Of a stretch of 64,000 nucleotides of DNA, positions 18,901 to 28,400 are shown in pieces. The first letter of the stretch is position 1, and every line of letters begins with the position of its first letter. This DNA is from Frigoriglobus tundricola (GTDB lineage Bacteria; Planctomycetota; Planctomycetia; Gemmatales; Gemmataceae): contig NZ_CP053452.2 of the NCBI RefSeq assembly GCF_013128195.2, forward strand, positions 124,001-188,000, read 5' to 3'. Made by a program: the position numbers and the translations under genes. Below the pieces are notes generated by a model, which ran no database searches, was not told the DNA's origin, and worked only from the letters and a program-made list of their open reading frames with translations.

Positions 18901-18983
18901 GCCCGGGGCGGAGTTATCCGTCCGGCGGCCTGGAACAACCCCGCGGATCGTCGTTCCGCCGGACGGATAACTCCGCCCCGGGC
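18901..18983. repeat. 28-bp perfect inverted repeat with 27-nt spacer
   Basis: Arms 18901-18928 and 18956-18983 match perfectly (core GGAGTTATCCGTCCGG). It lies in the 450-bp spacer 18654-19103, which has no supported gene and holds four inverted repeats in all. Confidence 0.7.
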
Positions 18984-19040
18984 GGCGGTGCCGTGAGCCT
19001 TCCGCGCCCCAGGTCGGGAAGTAAACGACTCCGAGGAACG

Positions 19041-19102
19041 CCGGGCCGCGGAGTGATCCGCGGCCCGGTTCGCTTCTCATTTCGGCGCATGTAAAATGCG
19101 CC
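19041..19102. repeat. Two further hairpins ending at the methyltransferase start
   Basis: A 12-bp stem (19041-19052 with 19057-19068) is followed by a 7-bp stem (19084-19090 with 19096-19102). The second ends 1 nt before ATG 19104 and occupies the place of a Shine-Dalgarno sequence. Confidence 0.55.
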
Positions 19103-19103
19103 C

Positions 19104-20375
19104 ATGCAGACGAACCCGACCCGCACCGAGTTGCTTCAGTACGTCAAGGACGCCGTGACCGGCGACGAGTTCAGCCGGGCCACGTTCGCCGGGGCCACGC
19201 GCGGCTCGGCGTGCGAATGGGTCCGCGTCGTGGTCCGGCCGGTCGAGCTGCGCGGCGCGCGGCAGGTCCAGTTCGCCTACCAGGGCGCGAAGAAGGTCGT
19301 CACCAGGAACTTCCCGCTCAATGAGGTGGAACCGCCGCTCGACGAGCTGCTCGGCCACGGCTTCGCGGGCGTCCACATCTCGCTCCGCACCGAAGAGATC
19401 GACATCCGCACGAGCCGCAAGGGTCGGGTGCATTTCGGCCGACGGAAGATGGGCGAACCGCGCGAGGCTGTCGTCGAACCGCACAACCGCGTGAAGGACG
19501 TGCCGCTGCCCGAGGGCCGGGCCGACCGCCTGCTCGAAGTGATGGGCATCGCGACCCCCGACGGACACGTTCGGGCGTCGATGCGCGCCAAGTTCACGCA
19601 GATCAACGAGTTCCTCAAGCAACTCCGGCACGCCCTGGACGGCACCGACCTGGAGCGCCTCGGTCGCCCGGTCGAGATCCTCGACTGCGGGTGCGGGTCG
19701 AGCTACCTCACGCTCGCCGCGCACCACTATCTGAACAATGTGCTCGGAGTGCCGGCCCGCGTCCTCGGTGTGGACGTGAACGACGAGGTGATCCGCAAGA
19801 GCACCGACCGCGCCGACCGCCTCGGCGCCACGGGGCTGAACTTCGAGTGCCGCCGCATCGGCACGACGGAAATAGCGGCCGACATTGTCCTCGCCCTGCA
19901 CGCCTGCGACACCGCCACCGACGACGCGCTCGCCCAGGCCGTGCGGAGCGACGCCCGGCTCCTCCTCAGCGTCCCGTGCTGCCACCACGACCTGAACCGC
20001 GCGCTCCAGCCCGGCGCCGGGGCCGGCGTGCTCCGACCGGTGCTCCGCCACGGCATCATGCTCCAGCGCACCGCGGATCTGGTCACCGACGCGTTCCGCG
20101 CACTCGCGCTGCGCATTATGGGCTACCGCACGGATGTCGTGGAGTTCGTCGCGACCGAACACACGCCGCGGAACCTGATGATCCGCGCCGTCCGCGGCGG
20201 GCCGCTTGGAGCGGCCGTGAAGCCCGGCTTTGCGGGCGACAGGCCGCGAGGACCAGAGGAAGCGGCACATATCGCCGAGTACATCGAAATGAAGCGCTTC
20301 TGGGGCGTGACGCCGTACATCGAGAAGGCGTTCGGCGAGCCCTTTCAAAACCTCGTAACGGCGAGGCCCCTATGA
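19104..20375 (+). CDS. SAM-dependent methyltransferase (Methyltransf_32-like)
   Basis: 423 residues. The N-terminal third (about 1-150) has no recognisable domain. A Rossmann methyltransferase domain follows: motif I ILDCGCGSSYLTLAAHHYL, VLGVDVNDEVIRKS (acidic end of strand 2), DIVLALHACDTATDDAL (motif IV region) and VPCCHHDLN. The LHACDTATD and CCHHDLN words are typical of the Methyltransf_32 group, which includes eukaryotic GSTCD/METTL25 relatives; RNA or small-molecule substrates are possible, none is known. The start has no Shine-Dalgarno and abuts a small hairpin. The stop overlaps the next methyltransferase gene by ATGA, indicating coupled translation. Confidence 0.85.
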   Translation: MQTNPTRTELLQYVKDAVTGDEFSRATFAGATRGSACEWVRVVVRPVELRGARQVQFAYQGAKKVVTRNFPLNEVEPPLDELLGHGFAGVHISLRTEEIDIRTSRKGRVHFGRRKMGEPREAVVEPHNRVKDVPLPEGRADRLLEVMGIATPDGHVRASMRAKFTQINEFLKQLRHALDGTDLERLGRPVEILDCGCGSSYLTLAAHHYLNNVLGVPARVLGVDVNDEVIRKSTDRADRLGATGLNFECRRIGTTEIAADIVLALHACDTATDDALAQAVRSDARLLLSVPCCHHDLNRALQPGAGAGVLRPVLRHGIMLQRTADLVTDAFRALALRIMGYRTDVVEFVATEHTPRNLMIRAVRGGPLGAAVKPGFAGDRPRGPEEAAHIAEYIEMKRFWGVTPYIEKAFGEPFQNLVTARPL

Positions 20376-21190
20376 GCGACGCGGGGTACGTGCTCGGGCA
20401 GAGCGAACGGGCCGCGCGACGGCTCGCTCTCCAGGATCGGCACTTTGCCGCCCCGTCCGAGGCGCTGCTGGACGCCCTGGCCCTCGCGCCGACCGACCGC
20501 GTGGTCGAACTCGGCTGCGGCCCCGGCGGGATGACGCAACGCATCGTGAAGCGGCTCGGCGCGGGCGGCGTGGTCGTGGGTGTGGACGCGTCCGCCGCGC
20601 TGCTCGAACAAGCGAAACAGGCGCTCGCGGGTACCGGGCCGGGGCGTCACGAATTTATCCAGGCCGATATCTCGAAGCCCGACGCGTGGCTCGACGGCAC
20701 GGACGTGGTGATCGGACGCGCCGTGCTGCACCACGTTCCGATGGCCGAATTCTTACTCGGACGGTTGAGGGGCACTCTGAAGCCCGGCACGCGAATCGGG
20801 TTCCTCGAACCCGACTTCCGCCGCCCGCTGGCGGCACTCGCGTTCGCGGAGACGACCCGACCGGAACTGGCTCCGCTACTGGCGTTCGCGAAGGCGATCA
20901 ACGACCTGTACGCCGCGTGGCGCATCTCGCCGGCGGTGGGCGCGTCGCTGGCGCCGGCCCTCGAGGACGCCGGCTATGCGGACGTGCGGCACACCTGGCA
21001 CCCGTTCGCGTCGGACGCGAGCGTTCTCGAGAACCTGGCGATGATCTACGACGAGGTGCGCGACACCCTCGCGTCACTGGGCATCCTCACCCCGGCCGAA
21101 ATCGAGGCGCAGAAGCAATTGCTCCGCGCGCTGCCGACCGGCACGCTCCCTCCGGTCTGGGGGCTACATCAGGTGACGGCGCACGCGTGA
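20372..21190 (+). CDS. Class I SAM-dependent methyltransferase
   Basis: 272 residues. The start ATG overlaps the preceding stop as ATGA. Motif I is VVELGCGPGGMTQRIVKRLG, followed by VVVGVDASAALLEQAKQAL, the acidic QADISKPDAW and the post-motif VVIGRAVLHHVPMAEFLLG. That order is typical of UbiE/COQ5 or Methyltransf_11/25 enzymes acting on small molecules. The C-terminal 110 residues are helical and may bind the substrate. Coupling to the upstream methyltransferase suggests successive steps on one substrate or one RNA, which is inference. Confidence 0.85.
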   Translation: MSDAGYVLGQSERAARRLALQDRHFAAPSEALLDALALAPTDRVVELGCGPGGMTQRIVKRLGAGGVVVGVDASAALLEQAKQALAGTGPGRHEFIQADISKPDAWLDGTDVVIGRAVLHHVPMAEFLLGRLRGTLKPGTRIGFLEPDFRRPLAALAFAETTRPELAPLLAFAKAINDLYAAWRISPAVGASLAPALEDAGYADVRHTWHPFASDASVLENLAMIYDEVRDTLASLGILTPAEIEAQKQLLRALPTGTLPPVWGLHQVTAHA

Positions 21191-21219
21191 GTAGCGAGTT
21201 GCGACGGTTGCCCCATCGG

Positions 21220-22725
21220 TCAGTTCCAACACTCTCCGAATCGCGATTCCAACACACGTCGCGCTTTGTCCGTTAGGGGACAGCGGTAGAAGCTTAAACG
21301 CTTTAAACGGCCGAGGTGAGGTGAGTGGGCAAGTGCGATCGCGCCCGCCTCCTCAATCAAGTTGCATTCCAGGTTCAGAACAGTGAGGTTTGCTAAACGC
21401 GGCGACGTGGCCAGCGCTGCCAGTCCGGCGTCTCCGATCTCGGTGTACGACAGATCGAGCGTCGTCAGATTCGATAAGGCACAGGAATCGGCCAGTGCAA
21501 ACCCGACGTCGTCTCCCAAGTCGGCCTGCTGGAAGGAAAGATCGGTCAGCTGAGACAAATTCGGTGACGACACGATCGCTCGCACGCCGTCCGCGCCCAG
21601 GGGGTTCGAACCCAAACATAAAGTCGAGAGCCGTGACAAATGGGGCGAAGCCGCGAGCGCCCGCGCGCCACTTTCACTGATCCGGTTCAGGCCGAGTTGA
21701 AGAGATTTCAACCGACCCAGCGCGGGCGTCGAAACGAGAGCCGCAACCCCTTCGTCACTGAGCCAGTTGGACCAGAGATCGATCTCCGACAGGTTCGTCA
21801 CGGGGGACGTGCCGGCGAGCGCCCGCGCACCGGCTGCCCCGATCGCGTTGTGCTTGAGAGAAAGTCCGGTGAGACGGGCGAAACTTGGGGAGGCGGCTAG
21901 CGACGCGGCCCCCGCGTCACCGAAGTGATTTTGGTCCAACTCCAGCTTTGTGAGACCGGTGAGATACGGTGAACGCGCGATCGCCGCGACCCCTCGGTCG
22001 CCGAGCTGATTGTTGCTCAAACCGAGTACCGAGAGGCGAACCAAGGGGGCCGCCGCGGCTAATGCTTCTGCCCCATCCGCTGCGATGTTGTTTCCGACAA
22101 TACGCAGCGCCTCCAACCGCGAGAGGGTAAGAGACTCGGTAAGAGCACGAACCTCAGAAGCAGTGAGGTTGTTGTGGCTCAGTTCCAGCTCCCTCAGACA
22201 GTTCAAATGCTGCGACTGGGCGAGTGCCCGAGCGCCCTCTTCTCCTACGGGGTGTGAGAAGAGGGTCAAGACGTTGAGACCGTCAAGGAGCGGGGAGCGG
22301 GCGAACCGGACCACGTCTCGCGCTTCAAGCCGCACAACCAGCAACCCGTCGACCCAAGCATAGCCTTCGGAAGCCGTCACTTCTTTCCCGGCTTCGAGCA
22401 GCGATCCGGCGGGCTGGGCTTCGAGGCGGGCCAGCCCCCGTTTCCACTCTTTCAAACCGCAATCTCTGGGCAAGGGTATTTCCCAGGGAAGCTCTTCCTG
22501 CTGGAGCTGGAAGTCGCGTTCCTCTAATACGTTTCGCTCCGGCGCGTCGTAAGGGAGCCGGGCGAGCCGGCACTGGAGCCGGATGAACTCCGCGCGGATC
22601 CGGTCATCATCATCGCCGTTCTCGTCCAACCAGTCGGCGATGACCAATCGGACCGTGTCGTCGTCCGGTTGATCCTTGGCAGCACGCAAAAGGGCGAGCA
22701 GTTCGGGTCGCGGGGAATTCACCAT
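21220..22725 (-). CDS. TIGR02996-domain leucine-rich-repeat protein
   Basis: 501 residues. The N-terminus (ELLALLRAAKDQPDDDTVRL then VIADWLDENGDDDDRIRAEF) is the TIGR02996 'repeat-companion' domain described from Gemmata. Residues about 150-495 are roughly a dozen ribonuclease-inhibitor-type LRRs of about 24 residues, such as LRELELSHNNLTASEVRALTE and LKSLQLGLNRISESGARALA. No signal peptide is seen, so it is probably cytosolic. LRR arcs bind proteins; the companion domain has no known activity. Its 3' end is convergent with the methyltransferase pair, 29 bp away. Confidence 0.9.
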   Translation of the reverse strand: MVNSPRPELLALLRAAKDQPDDDTVRLVIADWLDENGDDDDRIRAEFIRLQCRLARLPYDAPERNVLEERDFQLQQEELPWEIPLPRDCGLKEWKRGLARLEAQPAGSLLEAGKEVTASEGYAWVDGLLVVRLEARDVVRFARSPLLDGLNVLTLFSHPVGEEGARALAQSQHLNCLRELELSHNNLTASEVRALTESLTLSRLEALRIVGNNIAADGAEALAAAAPLVRLSVLGLSNNQLGDRGVAAIARSPYLTGLTKLELDQNHFGDAGAASLAASPSFARLTGLSLKHNAIGAAGARALAGTSPVTNLSEIDLWSNWLSDEGVAALVSTPALGRLKSLQLGLNRISESGARALAASPHLSRLSTLCLGSNPLGADGVRAIVSSPNLSQLTDLSFQQADLGDDVGFALADSCALSNLTTLDLSYTEIGDAGLAALATSPRLANLTVLNLECNLIEEAGAIALAHSPHLGRLKRLSFYRCPLTDKARRVLESRFGECWN

Positions 22726-22765
22726 ACGGCCCTCCCGAATCGTAGCGTGGACGTGGCTCGTTCCT

Positions 22766-24013
22766 TTACTTTCCCGCGTCCACCATCACTTCCACTTCCG
22801 CATCGAACACGAGCCCCGGATCGCCCCGCCCCGTCAACGTCTTCACCAGCGTCGCCACTGTGCGCGGGGCCGGGCCGGCGAACAGCACCTTGCCGGCCTG
22901 CTTCACCTCGATCGGCTTGTCCAGATCGGCCATGCGATCGTCGAGGCGGATGAGGAGCTTGGTGATCTTCTCGGCGCCGGTGATCTCGATCGTCTGTCCG
23001 GCGCGGGTCGCGACCACGAGCGAATCGGTTTTGGCCTCTTTTGAGGGTACGGCCAGCCAGTAGAAGCGGTCGTGGGGCGTGCCCGTCTGCTTCCACAGCA
23101 CCTTGTCGGGAACCGGGTTGCGGGTGAATTTGGCCATCCACGGCAGCGCGACCTTGTCCTCGCGGTCCATCCAGTGACCCTTCCCCTCGTAGATCTTCAC
23201 GAAGTGTTCGTACCCCTTGGGATCGTCTTTTTGGAGCTTGTCGAGCTGTTCGCCGTACTCCTTAGCGACTTTGTTACGGTTGTACGCGCCGTCGTTGCCG
23301 CCCACCTGGAGCGCGAACGGCACGTTGCGCAGTGAGAGCAGCGACACGCCGTTGGGGTGGCCCGCCATCATCGCCGCCGCGGCCCAGGAATCGGCCATGC
23401 GCGGGGCGAGTTGGTACACGCCGTCACCCCCAGCCGAGTAGCCCATCACGTACACCCGATTCGGGTTCACGTCCTCCAGCACGATCAGATCCTCAATGAG
23501 CCGGCCGAACATCCGGTCGATGTGGGCCTCGTGCCACAGGTTCCAGGTGTTCGTCGGCGCCCGCGGCGCGAGGTAGACGCCCTCCTCCACCGTGTACAAC
23601 TTCTTCTGGTTGTCCCACTGCTCGTCGTTCTTCTGCTTCGGCGCCCCGCCGCCGCCGTGCAGCGAAAAGTACAGGCTGCGGCCGGCCTTCGGCTTCTTCC
23701 CGAAGGTCTTGTAGAAGAACGGCATCTCGAGGGTGCCGTCCTTGATGAGCAGGTTCTTCACCTCGTCGGCGCGGTCCTTCTTGATGTGCGCGGCGTGGGC
23801 CTTCCAGAGCAACTCGCGGGCGGTCGTTGCGTCCGCCTTGGTGAGCGGCACTTGCGCGAAGCTCTTGTCCGCGAGCGCGTCGAGCGCGGCGGGCTTGGCG
23901 TCGAGCGCGGTACGCAACTCCTTGAGTGCGGCCGCGGATTGGGCCGCGTCCGCGGCCACGAGCGGCAGCGCGAGCACCAGGACAGCGCCGAGGGAGAGGA
24001 TGCGGATGAGCAC
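22766..24013 (-). CDS. Secreted alpha/beta-hydrolase (esterase-like)
   Basis: 415 residues with a signal peptide (MLIRILSLGAVLVLALPLVAADA). A helical segment up to about 90 precedes an alpha/beta-hydrolase core. The oxyanion-hole strand is LYFSLHGGGGAP and the nucleophile elbow VYVMGYSAGGDGVYQL has Ser193. The later GGNDGAYNRN and KGHWMDRED supply probable acid and His positions. A beta-rich C-terminal region of about 100 residues follows. The family resembles feruloyl/PHB-depolymerase-type esterases, with the substrate unknown. A secreted transglutaminase lies 84 bp upstream on the same strand, and the LRR gene is 40 bp downstream. Confidence 0.83.
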   Translation of the reverse strand: MLIRILSLGAVLVLALPLVAADAAQSAAALKELRTALDAKPAALDALADKSFAQVPLTKADATTARELLWKAHAAHIKKDRADEVKNLLIKDGTLEMPFFYKTFGKKPKAGRSLYFSLHGGGGAPKQKNDEQWDNQKKLYTVEEGVYLAPRAPTNTWNLWHEAHIDRMFGRLIEDLIVLEDVNPNRVYVMGYSAGGDGVYQLAPRMADSWAAAAMMAGHPNGVSLLSLRNVPFALQVGGNDGAYNRNKVAKEYGEQLDKLQKDDPKGYEHFVKIYEGKGHWMDREDKVALPWMAKFTRNPVPDKVLWKQTGTPHDRFYWLAVPSKEAKTDSLVVATRAGQTIEITGAEKITKLLIRLDDRMADLDKPIEVKQAGKVLFAGPAPRTVATLVKTLTGRGDPGLVFDAEVEVMVDAGK

Positions 24014-24097
24014 GTGACGGTCCTCGAAAGGCGGTGGGCTGAAGGCCCCTCCCGCCGGTGATTGGGATCGTGGGACGGCGCGAAGCCTTGTCCCACC

Positions 24098-25237
24098 CTA
24101 CTTCTGGATTTCGATCAGCACGTTCTCACCGGCGGCGCCGGTCGTCACGGTCTTCGACGCGGTGCCCACTTTCACCACGAACTCTGTGTGCGGCGGGAGG
24201 TCGAAGGTGAGAAAGTCGTTCGCGTCGGCGGTTTCCCCGCGCGAGGTGCCCGTGAGCTTCGCGTCCGCGCCCCCGGTCACGCTCACGTCCAGGGCGACCC
24301 GCTTCTTTGCGGCGTCGATCACCTTCACCTGGAGCCGAAACGTCTCCACTTTCGCCGCCGGCTTGGCGTAGCGGTCGGTCACGTTCTCCCCGGGAACGTC
24401 CTTGTTGTTTAGCGCCCACACGAGGGGGAAGTGCTGCTTCGACTTCTTGAAGCTGGCGGCGTAGATGGCGTGCTGGGGAACGTCCTTCTTGGCCTGGGCC
24501 GCGGCCCCCACGAACCACCCGCGGTCGAGGCCGTTCGGGTCCGGCTCGCACGCCCCGGTGAAGTGCCACCCGTTGTCCCAGATTTCCACCCAGGTGTGGT
24601 TCCCGCGCTTGTCGGCCCACAGGGGCGTGCCGACCAGTCGCGCCGGGATGCCCACGGCACGGGCCGCGTCGCTCAGCACGATGGAGAGGCCGGTGCAACT
24701 CGCCTTGCCCTGCTCCATCGACTCCTTCGGGCTCTGGTTCGGCGCCTTCCGCTGGGTGGAGTAGCCGAGTTTGAGCTTCTTGAACAGCTCGGCGTTCAGC
24801 TTCTGCACGGCCTCGGTCGGGGTCTTGCAGTCCCGCACCATCGGCACGCACAGGTCGTAGAACTCTTTGCGCCAGGCGTCGCGCTTCTCGTCCACGTTCG
24901 CGTAGGGTAGCACGTCGTTGAGGAACAGGTCTTCGGGCACGGCCTTCCCCCACGGCCGCTCCTTGCGGGCCTTGTAGGCGAGGTCCACGTTGGTCAGGAG
25001 GAACTCGGCCTTGAGCGCGGTCAGGTCCGCGTCGGGCATGTTCTCGATGAGGAACGCCATCCCCTTCCGCTGGTCCTTCGGCACGTCCGCAAGAGCCTTT
25101 TCTAGTTCCGTGCGGTTGTCCTTCGCGCGAACGAGCGCCCGTTCCGCGTCGTCCGACCACCAGCGGGGCGGGTCGGCAGAACGGGCGGGGCCGGCGACCG
25201 CGAACACGGCGGCCACGAGCAACGTGCGGACGTTCAC
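24098..25237 (-). CDS. Secreted transglutaminase-like cysteine protease-fold protein
   Basis: 379 residues from GTG 25237, chosen because GAGGAG lies 7 bp upstream and a signal peptide (VNVRTLLVAAVFAVAGPARS) follows directly; the frame is open further up, to 25345. The central transglutaminase core shows the triad order: Cys181 in KASCTGLSIVLSD, His in GNHTWVEIWDNGWHF and Asp in CEPDPNGLDRGWF. These domains act as proteases, cross-linkers or peptidases of exported proteins. A beta-rich C-terminal domain of about 120 residues follows. It is probably co-transcribed with the esterase gene. Confidence 0.85.
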   Translation of the reverse strand: MNVRTLLVAAVFAVAGPARSADPPRWWSDDAERALVRAKDNRTELEKALADVPKDQRKGMAFLIENMPDADLTALKAEFLLTNVDLAYKARKERPWGKAVPEDLFLNDVLPYANVDEKRDAWRKEFYDLCVPMVRDCKTPTEAVQKLNAELFKKLKLGYSTQRKAPNQSPKESMEQGKASCTGLSIVLSDAARAVGIPARLVGTPLWADKRGNHTWVEIWDNGWHFTGACEPDPNGLDRGWFVGAAAQAKKDVPQHAIYAASFKKSKQHFPLVWALNNKDVPGENVTDRYAKPAAKVETFRLQVKVIDAAKKRVALDVSVTGGADAKLTGTSRGETADANDFLTFDLPPHTEFVVKVGTASKTVTTGAAGENVLIEIQK

Positions 25238-25448
25238 GACTGCGCTCCTCGGACAAAGTGGGGCGTGTGAGTACCGTTCCCGACCCGCGGTGGCGGTACT
25301 GGAGTGGCGGTACTGAAACGGTACCATTCGGAGCGCGGCAAGCAACCGAGAGGTTACAGAATTGCGGTCCAGTCATGCGGACCGCGAGCAGACGCGTCCT
25401 CGCCACCGGCGCGAGTTACGGCCGAGCGCGGTCCGTGGAAGAGTCCCG

Positions 25449-25478
25449 AAAATAAAAACGACCCGCCGGAGCGGGTCG
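25449..25478 (-). terminator. Rho-independent terminator of the WD40-caspase gene
   Basis: Read leftward, an 8-bp perfect stem (CGACCCGC, 4-nt loop, GCGGGTCG; 25459-25478) is followed by TTTTTATTTT (25449-25458). It lies 20 bp past the stop at 25498. This is the clearest intrinsic terminator in the window. Confidence 0.9.
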
Positions 25479-25497
25479 CGCGGGAACACGCTACCGG

Positions 25498-28400
25498 CTA
25501 CCGTACCGGCTTGTCCACCTTTGCGATCGGGAACGGGCGCACGCTGGTCGGGCGCCCGAGCGTCGGGTTCTGTCGGCCCGCGCTCAACTGGCGGGCGCGG
25601 GCGGTCGCGTACATGTCGAGTTCGTGGATGTAGACGAGACCGTCGCCGTCGACGTCGCCGTGGCCCGACAGCCCCTCAACGAGACCGTAGGTGTACAGCC
25701 CGGCTTTGATCAGCGGGGTTTCGTAGGAGAACTCGCGCCCGGCGGACGCGCACATGACGATCACACCGGAGTCCTCGGCCGTCAGATCGCGGACGAGTGA
25801 GTCCGCCGCCACCGGCGGCCGCTCCTTCTCCGCCACCACCCCGGAGTGGCAGGCGTCGAGGATGGCGACCAGCCGGCCGGGCATGTTGTCCAGCCGCTCC
25901 TTGAACAGCTTGCCGGAGAGGCAACTGAGGCAGTCCTCGTCCGTCGGATCGATGTCCGCCGGACAAAGATAGAAGTTGCCGAACAGGTCGCGCGTCCCGT
26001 GCCCGGAAAAGGTGACGATGCCCACGTCCTGCGGCGTCATCTTTGATTTCAGCCAGTCCATCCCCTCGAGAATGTTCTTCTTGGTGGCGGCCTTATCGGT
26101 GAGAACTTTCACCTCGATCTTGGTGAACAGGGACGCGGACTTCTCCCGGAACGCGTTCGCGAGCATCTGCGCGTCGGACGCGCAGAAGTGCAGCGGCGGA
26201 ACGCCTTTCGGGTACGCGGACACGCCGACCGCCAGCACGTACAGGTTCGGCTTGGGGACCGTCCCGGACCGGACGGCGACGCCGACCTTCGACATGCCCT
26301 TACTCACCGGGGAGTCGGCGATCACGGCGAACGTGTAGGTGCCGGGCGCGAGCGGCACCTCCCAGGTAGCTTCGACCGCGTTCTGTGGGGTCTCGAACCG
26401 CTTGACGCCCGCGGCCCCCTGGTACGGGCGCCCGTTCACGAGGAGCCGCAGCGCGGTGATCGGGTGCTTGCCGCTCTTCGCGGTGGCCTTCACCGTGATC
26501 GAATCCTTGTCGACCTTGACCTCGGTCTCGCCGAACCCTTCGAGGGCCACCTCGGGGGGGAGCACGTCGCCGACGCTGGTGGTCTGAACGAGCGCCTTGT
26601 CGAACTTCTGGGCCATTGCCATCGCCCGCTGGAGGTCGCCCGTGGGCACGACGTACTTGAGCAGCGCGGGCTGATACATGGAGGCCCGGAACCGCTCGGC
26701 CGGGTGGACCAGGGGCACCTTGCCCGGCCCCCCACCGACCTGCCAGGCGATGAGCCGCTCGCCCTGGGCCGAGCAGGCGTAGTAGCCCTGCGCCGTCCAC
26801 GCGATCCAGTCGCGGCCGGCGACGAAGATCGACAGCACCGGCTCGTCGTGTTCGCGCCGCCAGATGCGGATGGTCTGGTCGGAGGAACCGGTGGCGAAGT
26901 ACTTGCCGTCCGGCGACGGGGTGACGCACAGCACGTTCCCGGTGTGCCCGACGAACTTGTTGATCTCGCGCCCCGTCGCCGGGTTGACCAGCGCGAGGGT
27001 TTGCGTGCCGGCCACGGCCACGGCGTTCCGCCCCGGCAGGACGGTCGCGGCGTAGATCTTCTCGCCCTCGTTCAGGAGCATCAGTTCGGGCTCGCGGCCG
27101 GTGGTCTGAACCATGAACCCGCGGGTCCCGGTCAGCAACTTGACTTTGTCGTCCGACGTGACGAGTTGCGAGTACTTCGACGGGTCCGGCACGTCGCCGA
27201 GCCCGAGCTGGTCCAGGCGGAACGTGTGTTCCAGTTTGCCCTCGCGGTTCTTGTCCTTCTCGTTGTTGTGCCCCCAGGCGATCGACTTCCCGTCCTTCGC
27301 CCACCCGATCGTCCACACGGCGTTGCCGCCGCCGATGAACCGGTTGACGACCTTGGCGTCGGCCGCCTCCCACACGAACGTTTCGTGCTGGCTGCCGCCG
27401 CTGGTGACGACCCGCTGCCCGTCGGGCGTGACGTCCAGGGCGAAAATGGAGTTCGAGTGCTGTTTGAACGTCACGCGCACGGCGCCGGAATCGGCGTCGA
27501 TGATCCCGGCCCAGCCGGCCGCACCGGCCGCGCCGGCCACGACGATCTCGCCGTTGCCCGGCATGAACTGGAGCTGCTGGATCGAGACGGGCTTGTCGTT
27601 AAACTTGAGTGCGGGCAGCGTCTTGATGAGCTGCCCGTCATCGGTGCCGAGCATGATCTGGCCCAGGGACGTGCCCACCGCGAGCGTCCGCCCGTCGTTG
27701 CTCCAGCTCAGCGCTTGGGGCGTGCCGGCCGACTGGATGCCGATCGTCTTGGGCCCCTGCTGGACCGGGAAGCTCCAGAGGTGCACGATGTGCTCGGCGT
27801 CGAGGGTGGCGAGCTTCTTGAGCTTCGCGCTGAGGTTCGGGTTGAACTTGACCTCGAGCACCGGGGGGCCGCCCGCGCTGCCGGGAGCCGTGTCGGTCAC
27901 ACCCTTGGCGACGTCCACGATCTGGATCTCGCCCTCCTCGCAGCCGACGGCGAGCCACTTCCCGTCATTGGAGTAGTGCATGCAGATCACGCCGCTGGCG
28001 GCCACGTTGAGCGTCTTGACCGGCGCGGACCCGTCCAGGGTGATGATGTAAATGGGCACCTTGTTGCGTTTCACCCCCTCAAGGGGGTGGCCGGCGACCG
28101 CGAGCTGCTTACCGGTCCGCGAGATCGCGGCCCCCTGAAGCGCGCCCTCCTGCCCCGGTCCGGCCGGGAACCGGATCGTCTTGAGCGCCTCGTTGGTGGC
28201 GGGGTCCCAGATGCGGACCGCCTTGTCCCGCGCGATCGTGATGACCTGGTCGGCCTTCGGGGTGAAGAACACCTTCCCGATGATGTCCGTGTGGCCACCG
28301 GCCTCAAGGGTGAGGAGCGGGCGCTGGGCACGCGGCGGCAGCGCCGGCAGCGCCGGAAGCGGGCCGTCGGCCTTGAAGTCCTTTGCCCGGACGAAGGGGT

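Noticed and set aside
23758..24096. Leftward ORF over the esterase start
   Set aside because: Out-of-frame Arg/Ser/Pro-rich shadow of the esterase signal-peptide region.
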